NCBI RefSeq assembly: GCF_905115235.1
Contig: NC_051853.1
Span: 46,869,467 to 46,933,466, forward strand
Direction of reading: 5' to 3'
DNA length: 64,000 bases
Source of the DNA: Hermetia illucens
Taxonomy: Eukaryota; Arthropoda; Insecta; Diptera; Stratiomyidae
Under the pieces are notes generated by a model that did no database searches, was not told where the DNA came from, and worked only from the letters and a program-made list of their open reading frames with translations. A program made the position numbers and the translations under genes. Positions 10,701 to 19,600 of this stretch are shown here, piece after piece; positions within the stretch are counted from its first letter, which is position 1, and each line of letters opens with the position of its first letter.

Positions 10701-12636
10701 CTCAAGTACTACCTCTGCTGTTCCTAGGGGTATTATATCAAATCTTACCTTTCATGCTCTTCTGAGGAAACAAACCATGAACAATTTTGAATAGGAAACC
10801 GGACATGTAATCTGCTGTGCTGCCTGGCCTTTAAATCTCCCCATTACAAATATGTAGGCGCTTCCGTGTGGGTTTATGTTCACCTCTGCGTAGAGTATTT
10901 TAAAGTAATCCTTCTTACTTCGCTGTGTAACTAACTTCATGTTTCCTCGACCTTCCTTGTAGACACGTTGCTTCACCTCCTAGTCAATCCTACGCATTAC
11001 GCTCTGAGTTGCTTATCTGGCCCGATGGCACGCCAATCGAGGACTGAGGACAGTTTACTGTTCCACCAACAATTCCACCTTTTATTGGGGAAATTATAAC
11101 TCCGTAATAGGGAAGGCCCCCTTCGAGGTCGTGGCTGATATGGTATTCTCATCCAACCATACATCTATAAATGCTTCCTCGTCAACTGTTTTCGCAGACC
11201 TATCTAACGCGATGATGAGGAGACTCATCCTAGGACATGCAGGTCCCCAACCGATTGGCTTATATTTCAAATCAAAAACAATTCCCTGGTGATCACTGCA
11301 GGTGTAGTGTCCAGTGATGCCCAGGACATATCCCGACCTAGTGAATGGCTAATAAAAGTTAAGTCCACAACCGTACCGAACGCTCCTTTCGACCTGGCCA
11401 TTGTTAGCCAATATGATGCGCGGAGGTCTCCAAAGAGACCTAAAGAGAATTCCCCCATTCTGTGGACCATGCATTGCAATCACCGACAATGACTTTTCGG
11501 CTCTGTCCTTTTTGGTCCAAAACCAATCAGTCCAACATGTCCTTGATTTCAGCTAACGTCAGGCAGTTATAGGCTACCTAGTACATTCTTATATAGCTTA
11601 GTTACCGCATGCCCACAGCGCCGTCCCCACTATAGGCTTGTCTACCCATACACTATTGTTAGGGTTTCTATCGTATGTAGGTGGTCTCCGAGAGCAGGTC
11701 TTGAACGACCCTGCAGTGAGAGGTTGAGGTTGATTATTTTCCCACTGCATTTAGCGCCTTTCTATATTCAGAACAATTGCCGCTTCCGGGAATATGCCTG
11801 CTGTCCAGGCCCTTCTTTTGCATCATATTCCACGAATTGGGGATCCGTATCGCCTTCTCGGGCAATGTTACCTCGTCCTAAGTCTTGTGCGTTTTGTGCA
11901 CTATTTTCCCGCCTACCGACATCGACATCTACACGGGATAAACTAACTTCAATTAGTTGCTAAGACTTTGCTTGCACTTCACGAGTTTTCAAGATTTGAT
12001 CGCTCAATCCGTAATAGCTTTTCCACTGGTTGTTAAAAACCAGCCTTGTTTGATTTTGAGTAATTAATCGCGCCATTGATCTCTTCCGTAGTCGGGAAGT
12101 TACTGCAGTACTGCAAATCTAAGTAACAGAAAACGCGAAGTAGGATAAGTAAGCGCTGTTGGAAAAACGTTGCCTTATTGCTCAATGCTTGCTAAAAGAT
12201 AATACATACATATATATACATTTTTTCTATAGTGAAACGAATGAATGAAGATACAATACATCCTAAGTAGTGAAGCAACACAAATAATTTATGAATATAT
12301 TCAATTTTCAGCAATAATCTATTAATCGACAGAGAGGATCCATCATATATTCTTACGGTAGACCTTGCCAACAGAGTCAGAGCCACTGCCTCTGAAGAGA
12401 TAAAAATGGAGTGTCGTGAAGTAACGACTGAACGCCTCTATTGCAACCTAGTATTTGGTTTAGCTGAACAAAATTATCATTTAACGTATTTCCCTGGTCA
12501 ATCACTAGTCAACCCAACAATTGCCCAATTTGCAGATATAAAGGTATTCCAAGCACCAAACTCTTTCAGCACCAGCGATATTCCTCTCAGAGGTGATATT
12601 ATAATGGAATTCAAATTTGATAAAACTAAATTTTAG
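4708..12636 (+). CDS. Methyltransf_FA (farnesoic acid O-MTase-like) domain protein, 3' exons
   Basis: Five exons join with matching phases: 4708-4839, 4913-5065, 8265-8389, 9125-9231 and 12312-12636 (stop TAG). They give 279 residues in view. Each has a good AG acceptor and GT donor (TTCAG, GTGTAG, TTCCAG, TTTCAG, TTTTCAG). The first two exons look like the Methyltransf_FA domain: GFNTGQP..., an acidic turn KEDGELQLFVWG, LLRFPDTSLNPKFISFTT and a closing GQFYFNC. That domain is named for farnesoic acid O-methyltransferase, but many proteins carrying it are not shown to be enzymes. The last three exons (about 185 residues; ADNSTAVGIPDEHAYP, LEIFSNNLLIDREDPSY, MECREVTTERLYCNLVFG) match nothing I know. 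No membrane segment is seen. The 5' end is missing: the first exon enters with two bases of a split codon. Introns hold LINEs at 5.6, 7.9, 8.5 and 10-12 kb. Confidence 0.6.
5640..6898 (-). mobile_element. RTE-like LINE fragment (copy 2)
   Basis: Minus-strand RT and C-terminal part, same family as 2098-3680. One frame stays open for 176 codons (5868-6398) with [34 protein letters not shown] and [19 protein letters not shown]. The YADD region and the QG-type RT block are in other frames. The 3' terminus is near 5640. It lies in the 5066-8264 intron of the Methyltransf_FA gene. Confidence 0.8.
6899..7879. other. Intronic, no gene seen
   Basis: No exon with splice borders and no clear repeat was recognised here. 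The sequence just before 7880 may be upstream debris of the following LINE piece. Confidence 0.4.
7880..8215 (+). mobile_element. EN-RT LINE (CFDP2-like, RTE type), endonuclease fragment
   Basis: Frames around 7880-8215 read pieces of an apurinic-type endonuclease often annotated as craniofacial development protein 2-like: RTLLDHG, ILRPSEVRWWD, YSGRPSDSREN and LKSITIVQ. Better copies of the same blocks occur at 25.9 kb (plus) and 13.5 kb (minus). It ends about 50 bp before the exon at 8265. Confidence 0.65.
8530..8770 (+). mobile_element. EN-RT LINE fragment, RT C-terminal part
   Basis: Reads LKINTSKTK, then after a break ICINGDNIEGVEEFIYLGS FVST and LRRISGVNSAF. These are the thumb-side motifs of the same CFDP2-like family as at 26.9-27.2 kb (SIDGVDQFIYLGTVV). 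It lies in the 8390-9124 intron. Confidence 0.65.
9232..9959. other. Intronic, no gene seen
   Basis: Intron between the third and fourth-visible-exon block of the Methyltransf_FA gene. Short open frames occur but lack splice borders or family motifs. Some of this may be decayed LINE. Confidence 0.35.
9960..12060 (-). mobile_element. R1-like LINE, decayed
   Basis: Minus-strand non-LTR element in the last intron of the Methyltransf_FA gene. 11270-11480 reads an endonuclease C-terminus (GEFSLGLFGDLRASYWL, GTVVDLTFISHSLGRDMSW). 10270-10450 reads an RT block (AFNMANYLMETIGVP), and 9980-10180 a palm-like block with AVTVIGKHSADV. Order on the minus strand is EN then RT, as expected. Broken many times. 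Confidence 0.65.
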
Positions 12637-12705
12637 GATGCAATTTACTGATAAATTTTTGTTGTACATACATTTATGGATAATGTAAATGAATTTGCTG
12701 AGATA

Positions 12706-12711
12706 AATAAA
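12706..12711 (+). terminator. Poly(A) signal AATAAA, Methyltransf_FA gene
   Basis: AATAAA lies 70 bases after the stop codon of the last exon, in AT-rich sequence, and is the likely 3'-end signal. Confidence 0.6.
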
Positions 12712-12959
12712 TACCCGTTTATATTTTAAATTTGCTCTTATATACTTTATTTCTACAACACTTCGAATCGAATTGTATTCTTCAAGTTGGATCTGATAAG
12801 TATTATTTGCGAGCCTTGGAAGAGACACACGGAGTACGCAGATGGTTCCTAGAAGAGCAGAACCATGGGATGATATAAAGAACATCGAGGAGTAAGCATT
12901 GGAGAAACTGATAAAAAAATAGTGGATTCTATTGCGTGACGTAGCTGTCATCCTTCCTT

Positions 12960-13960
12960 AATGTGTGACCTATCAAATACCAATTCCGCCTCCGTCAAAG
13001 GATATTTGGCTCGTCTACCGAAGAAGTTCCTCATTCGAAATTCAAACAGGATAGGGCACCCCAATGATGCGGCGTGGAAAAGTATTTACATTTGCCCTAT
13101 GTAGCACTTCTCACAATCTGCACATGTCACTTTATGTATCCCGCTGGATTTAAATTAAATTTCGGCGAAGCCGCAGAGTGTGTGACCCTTATTCTTGTTT
13201 TCCTTTCCAAGTTATTAACGAGGGATGTCAGCGCCCTTATTTCTTGCCGTTCCGCCTGGTCCTTTTCCATGCAATGATCCCCTCGTGCCCTTCAGTGATG
13301 AAAGATTGAGGAAAGAAAAGAATACCCTTTTTGCGTAGAGCATTCCAGATACTTCTTTTTCGCGCTATTGACAGCCTTTTCGAAATCGATGACGCAGGGT
13401 GTTTTATGTGGTCAATGCTTTCTGCCGATAAAACTTTCGAAATGCTCCTTAATACGACCCAGGATTATTTAACTATTATCTTTGTGATATCAACAAGCGT
13501 GCAAAGATCTCAAATTTCCAGGAATTCCGCATAAGTGGAAGTCGCAGACCGCAAGCCGATGTCAGCGATTCTCTTGTTTTGCACATCCAGAATGCAGAAG
13601 CAATGTGATCTAGTTGATTGCTCATACGGTGTTTGTCAGTTAAAACCCTACTGATCTTATGATAAGTTCTGTACTTGAACAATGCGTTATCAATGACGAG
13701 GCGGTAGAAATTCTGGAAAATCACAACCCCAGTGTTTCCGAAACACATGCCCAAACAAGGTGTTGTCAGAGCCCATCTTGGCATTCAGACCACCCACCAC
13801 GATCACAATGTCACTTTTAATTGGTCTATTCTGGATTGGATTCAACTGCTTATAGAAAACATTCTTCTCCATCATATGGGAAATCTTCATTGGTGGATAG
13901 CACTTTACACTTTATGCCACTTAATAGCAGGATGGGTGCGGTAAGTCAAATGAGATTATA
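12960..13960 (-). mobile_element. CFDP2-like EN-RT LINE, minus strand, internally deleted
   Basis: The endonuclease part is clear at 13476-13890: DIVIVVGGLNAKMGSDNTLFGHV, then in another frame ALFKYRTYHKISRVLTDKHRMSNQLDHIA. The EN motif LDHIA and the metal-site region GGLNAK are present. Further downstream on that strand (12960-13080) a SNEELLRRT-like RT C-terminal motif is seen, so most of the RT core is lost. Between the Methyltransf_FA gene and AK6. Confidence 0.65.
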
Positions 13961-14149
13961 TTAAAGGAAAAGCATAAGAAAACTAAGACCAACATCAATA
14001 ACGGATTGTTGTAGAATAATCATAAGCTTACGATTCCCAACCACCGAGAAGGCAGTCAAAAAAAGCGTTACTATTACATGATGGCGGTCACATATTCCCG
14101 GCTCACTATGCCGTTGAACCATCAGAAAACTGAATTTTGAGAATGCTAG

Positions 14150-14365
14150 AACATTTTTCCTATATTGCAGATCTTGCTCCTTTCAACTTTCATTTGTTTC
14201 TGACGTCGTCCAGTTCCCTAGACACGTAGAAGTACAAAACTGGCCTCACGAATCTTCACCTTGGCGAAAGTTCGAAAGCTTTTGCACCGCTGGACCAACT
14301 ACATTGAAAAGAAGTAGAATCTGTTAAATAGTTACGTACGCCAAACCATATTTTTTTTTAGAAAT
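14150..14365 (+). mobile_element. mariner-like transposase, C-terminal fragment
   Basis: Reads PYIADLAPFNFHLFL near 14160. This corresponds to the mariner catalytic block YSPDLAPSDYHLF, with the third acidic position at the D of ADLAP. A short tail ending in YIEKK follows. Only the end of the transposase remains. Confidence 0.5.
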
Positions 14366-14537
14366 AAATTATAAAACAATACGTGTAGATATAAGGTAAT
14401 GTCCCTTTGATGATGCTATCGATTTCATCCCTACGTGATATCTCGTGGAATTAGATAAGCTGAGTCTAACATAAATACTGTCAGTGGCGTTGCCTAACGA
14501 ATGAAATGAGTATCACGTTCGCGTAACTATTGTTAGT

Positions 14538-14783
14538 TTGTTGAAGGCGGAGCACTGTGTCGTTAAGATACACCAGCTGTTACGACCGCTTAAAGTGAAC
14601 GAATGGTTGATTTTTCGTGTTAAGCAACGTTACGAAGAAACAGGCGATGTTGTTGATGGACCTACGGAAAAGGCGGTTGAAGCGGTGCGGTTGAGAATTA
14701 ATCGGAACCTTTGTCGTAAGCAGAAAATCATATCATCTGACATGAAATTAGCACCACGAACCCTTTTGCAAGGTTTTGTGTAA
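14538..14783 (+). mobile_element. Tc1/mariner-type transposase, N-terminal HTH fragment
   Basis: Reads KIHQLLRPLKVNEWLIFRV, KQRYEETGDVVD, then KAVEAVRLRINRN and RKQKIISSDMKLAPRTL. These are the paired helix-turn-helix motifs of a mariner/maT-type transposase. The basic linker expected between GDVVD and KAVEAV is missing, so there is a small internal deletion. The piece ends where the repeat at 14768 begins. Confidence 0.6.
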
Positions 14784-15410
14784 AACAGAATCTTATTAAA
14801 ATCGATTTACTGCCTGTCTGTCTGTCATTGTGATTGACTCCAAATTTGGGGGATAGGTGGGAACTGTGAACGCTCACGAATACAGTCTGTTACATCAGTC
14901 TAGGTCCCCATACATGCAAAAAGAGGGGGCGGGGGGGTTTAATTTTTTCAACCAAAAGTAGTCATGTGGGATATCAAATGAAAGGTCCCGGTTAGCTCTT
15001 TCCAAAGACGAGTCGCTCGAGTTGCTCAAACGAAGTATCTTCGAGCGTTTACAGCTTTGCATCTATACTCCAGGCGGTGAGTGATTTATAGCTCATGAAA
15101 ATTGTATCTTCGTCTTCTTTCGAAAAATAAGAAAAAATGCGTTTGACGTTCTCCTCCCGAGTTAATATGTAGATATGTTACAAATAATGTTTTGGTTACA
15201 CTTCCGGAAATCAGTTTTCAACGAATGGCCCTTTTTCCGCCTATACCCCCAAGAAAAGAATGCATATGCAGAATTTGACGAACACGAGTTCAATTTTTAG
15301 CCAGTTTCCAGCAAATGAACTACAAAAAGATATATAGCGTGTGGGTTTTAAAAGGACAGAAAGTAGCGGAATGTGGGGCAATCAAATTAAAAACTTGAAG
15401 CTTGGATACC
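14768..15410 (+). repeat. GTCY-microsatellite repeat (copy 2)
   Basis: Starts AAGGTTTTGTGTAAAAC, continues CTTATTAAAATCGATTTA, then CTGTCTGTCTGTC. Further in are GGTCCCCATACATGCAAAA and GTCATGTGGGATATCAAATG. It shares the terminus with 1497-1585 and 17045, and the CCCCATACATGCAAAA word with 34.7 kb (reverse). No coding capacity is seen. Right limit uncertain. Confidence 0.5.
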
Positions 15411-15427
15411 ACCGCAAATATGCAATA

Positions 15428-15707
15428 ATAATAATAATAATCGTTGGCGCAACAATCCATATTGGATCAGGGCCTTGAAGTGTGTTAGAGCACTTCATTC
15501 AAGACCGTAACGGTACACTAGGAGGCAATGTGGTCAGCATTGCGCTCGCCCGAGATTATTACCCTGATTTGATTCAGGTACTCATTCACAGCTGAGTCGA
15601 CTGGTATCCGACGTCAAATCACGATGCAAATTCCACTGCCACCAGTGAGATTTGAACCGCGACCTTCCGTATGATAGCCTAGTGCTCTAACCACTGAGCT
15701 ATCCGGA
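15428..15707 (-). mobile_element. tRNA-derived SINE, full length
   Basis: The minus strand begins TCCGGATAGCTCAGTGGTTA, a Pol III A box region, and has a B box GGTCGCGGTTCAAATC about 40 bases on. A unique body follows. The 3' end reads GGATTGTTGCGCCAACG followed by ATT repeats. A perfect 13-bp direct repeat, CAAATATGCAATA, flanks it at 15415-15427 and 15708-15720, so the insertion is whole and fairly recent. About 280 bp. The tRNA head is not a functional tRNA: it has no matching 3' acceptor strand. Confidence 0.88.
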
Positions 15708-15720
15708 CAAATATGCAATA

Positions 15721-16589
15721 TTTGGTAAAAAGAATTGAATTTATGACAATGGTTTTGGGGAGAAACGTTCGTAAACTATTATATAGATACGAAAAAATGT
15801 GATAAAATTAGTTACAAATTGCATGTGCCAATAATATATAGAAAACTCCAGTCTCGTCCGCGTTAAAAATATTTTCTGGATCGTAATCTTTCTGTAGATT
15901 TGGCCAAATCGTCCCCTTCCAATTTCATACAACATTATTGTCAACCGATGCGCTTTCTCCACAAATTCGACCACATAGGATACTGTGTCTTCGTTTAAAT
16001 CTATCTATCCAGCCACTACTGCAAGTAAATTCATTACTTATAAGCTTTCCGAATTCCTCTGCTTCAACATAAGCATACCGTTACTAATAGTTGTTGAAAC
16101 CACATTAAAAGCATGCTATCCACTTGTGGATGTAAGGATGTCCTCATGTTTTTCTTGGAAATTTGTAAGTTTAACTCACTTTTAATTTTCTCACGACTGC
16201 TCCAAATGTTGGGAGCCTGTTGATTTTGGAAAATTTTCACTCTGCAAATGTTGTGTATTTCTCTCCGATTGTTAAAGCCTTCTTTATTATCATTTTTCAC
16301 AAAATAATCTGGTTCACAATTGAAAGTTAACATAAAAATTGAACCTTTAAAATACGAGGCACGAAATGAGATTGTTAGGACGTCGATTAAAATAAAGGAA
16401 TTTCAGATGCGACAAAGTGTCGGCTTTTTTTCGGGGAATTCCTTAGAAAATGCCCGCTTATAATTGATGAAATAGGTTAAGGAAATATTCAGGAATTTTA
16501 TTAACAAAATATTTTCTTTTCGAGAAAATATTTGATATAGAGGCATTTATTCATTCATCGTCTGTTCAAATTTAAAGATTAATTCGGTT
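15721..16589. other. Intergenic, no gene seen
   Basis: AT-rich sequence between the SINE and the 3' end of AK6. No splice-supported exon or clear repeat was recognised. Confidence 0.4.
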
Positions 16590-16595
16590 TTTATT
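16590..16595 (-). terminator. Poly(A) signal AATAAA, AK6
   Basis: TTTATT on the plus strand is AATAAA on the minus strand, 67 bases past the AK6 stop codon. Confidence 0.55.
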
Positions 16596-16661
16596 ACTTT
16601 GGAAAACAGAGAGTATACAAAAATTCCACAAGTCTGATAAATTGATTGGTATTATCAACAG

Positions 16662-19600
16662 TTAATTACTTCTCCTTTTCCAGGATTTATACCATTCTTT
16701 AACCTTTTTAACGCTGTCTTGACAATCCTTTTCTGTCTCGCCTTTAATTTCAAATACGATGTCTTCATCATATGAATCTCTCGCCTCTTCTAGAATTGTC
16801 TGGAAAATCTCGCACTCTATGTTTGACTGCAGCTTCTTAGGGTTGTAATTCCGTTCTGTGAGCCGATCGTGTAATATAGTATTATTACAGGTTACTACGA
16901 AAACTGCATCGAACCATCTTTCCGGGAAAAAGTCACAACTATGATATTCGACAATGTTTCCACCAGCACTCATGATGGGTTCCAAGTAGTCAAGAAGCTG
17001 GAAATGAGAAATTTCGAAAATGAGTTGATTGATTCACTTAAATAGTTTTTAAGCTGTTGTGTAAAAAAAACCTTATTAAAATCGATTTATTCTTTGCCTG
17101 TCCGTCCAACTGTCTATCTGTCTGACTGTCACACCTATTATTTCAGAAACCCTGAGTTTAAGGACGGGAACATACATGCGAAGGAGAAGTCTACATTTTT
17201 TCACCAAATATAGCCATGTGGAATATCAAATTAAAGGTATCGACTAGTACTGAGTATGATTTTACCAAGTTTGGTGCAAATCGTACTATCATTAATAAAG
17301 TTATAATAGGTCAAAGTTGTCATTTTTGTGCACAGAATTCATATATATTCGCGACAAAAGGTCCAGATTACATTAACTACAGTTATGTCGTTGGAAGGGG
17401 AAAAGTTGGGAAAGGTTATGAAGTGAAGCGGATTATGTAATTCAACAAAGCAATAAAAATAAAGGGCTAAGTAGGAAATTTTTGAAATTTTGCGAGGGGA
17501 TTGCGATTTTATCGATTGAAGAGTGGAGTGGAAACTTGACAGGAAAATAATTCCCTTAGTTTTCCATTTCTGAGAAATTTTTAAAAAAGTCTGAAATTAT
17601 TTTAGAAATGAAAATTATCCTGGATAAAAATTTATGGAAATGAAAAGTATAAAGTTTTGGTTTTCGGGTGGTGGGCGTAAAAGGTAATATTTTGGAGGAA
17701 AGCCGGTATATATGAATAATGAAAATTAGGTATATAATGCCTAGAAAGAGCCGAGTCAGCAGACATTAGATTTTAAATTTCTCGATGCGTTGGGATCAGT
17801 TTGGAGCTCTGAAATAAAATCTGTAAGGTTTTCACACGGCCGTATAACGCTTTCCACCAAGAAAATAAAGTAGTATGGACTCTAGAGAGTACTCCTCCCG
17901 CTTTTATGGCAATGTGCCTTTGTATTCTGGTAATAGATGCGAATCCGGTGTCGCTCTCTTGACTTGGGAGCCACTTTCTGAGAGGATCTTGTCTGTAAGA
18001 TTCCGGACCAGATTAATGAGCATCACAATTGTATAGCGCTATGTAGTAACAGAGATTATTTATATAGCGGAGAAGGATTTAAAGGTGACATTCTGACCGC
18101 GGTGGGTCATCTGGATGTCAAGGTGGGTCCTCATAGCCCCTTGCTCCGAAATGTGATGAATAAACACGATATGGGGGGGGGCTTACATGGGTAAATACAG
18201 TTATAGAGAAAGTCAGAATAGTTGAGACCGGCTATTGAATCCCTATTGGCGTATAGGACAGGTCACAGAGAGAAAATCTCTGGTCGCGGCGAGAATGTAG
18301 CGGTCCTCTCAAACTATCTTTTAACTTAAGCTGTTTAGTTGTGTATTTCTGCTTTGGGCTCCATAACAAACTGTACGCCTGAGCGAAATCAACTCCTCCA
18401 TTTCTCTTTGTGAGGATGATTATTGCTTCTACTTTCTGCTCTGCAAGTTTCGATCTTCGCATGAGTAAAACTCGAAATCCTCAAAATGTTTTGCGAATAC
18501 AAACAATGTTACCTTTGGCATTAATCACTGCCGTGGCTCGTTGCAGCTTAAGTACATAATTGTAAATACAGTTCCACAATAGTGCAGTACGGAGCCATGG
18601 AGACAATATGCTGTTTGACTCTACAATCAATGTGGTCCGAAAGCCGCCTTTCCTCCGCATAGAAATTCAAGAAAGCACGGCGATAACTGGGATTATCAAT
18701 TGTCGCTAGGGGGTTCTCAACTTGATTCAAGTTAACCAAATTTAACACATGTCTGTCATATCCACACAAGCCAGTAACCAATTTTATGGTTTCAATATTG
18801 AGATCGTTCTCCGGAAATTGGAGTGCCAACCTAAATGGCTTTCAGGTTATCATTTATAGAGTAGTAATTACCCGCTTCAACACATAATGCCTAGAAGATA
18901 TATGGATCAGTAAGAGGATGGCTTGAAGGTTTGCTTACCTTGGGTACCAATCCTCTACGACTCTCAAAGTGCAAAAAAAATCTCCTCTGCAATGTATGCT
19001 CTGCGCAATTCAGCGATCAGACTGTCAGGCCATTTATGAATTTGACAATTACGCTTGCATAGACGAGACATTGGTTGCATTTTGTCGAAGATGCAGATTT
19101 AAAATGTACATGAAAAAAAACCAGCACAATATGGCATAAAAATTCAATGCCTTACAGATGCTAGGACGGGGTATCTACTCAATGCTTATATATATCTAGA
19201 CAAAGATTCTCATGGACTGAATTTATAAGCAGAATGTCAGCGACTGAAGAAAGCCACCCAAGCTGTAAAGCGTCTTATTCCTTCAATAGAAAATTCTAAG
19301 AGAAATTTTACCTATGACAATTGGTATACTTTTCTTGAGATAGTTGACTAAACACAATATATTCGTTTCGAATGCAAAGCGGCAATTTGCATTGAGTGCT
19401 CAAATAAGCTGTGTTTTCGCTGTCGTGCAAAGCTGTAAACTTAGAGCGTGCAATATTGCTTAATTAATAATTTTTATGACAATTCTAAGCTCCTTTTGAT
19501 TGAATTGGACTATTTGCTAGTAAGTAAGCCTTAAATAAGAGATTATGCCAATTATTAGGGATTAGAAAAACATATGTTGATTTTCATCGTCTTTTTTTTC

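Noticed and set aside
15640-15707. tRNA gene on the minus strand
   Set aside because: A and B boxes are present, but there is no acceptor-stem partner and the sequence continues into a repeat with target duplications. It is the head of a SINE.
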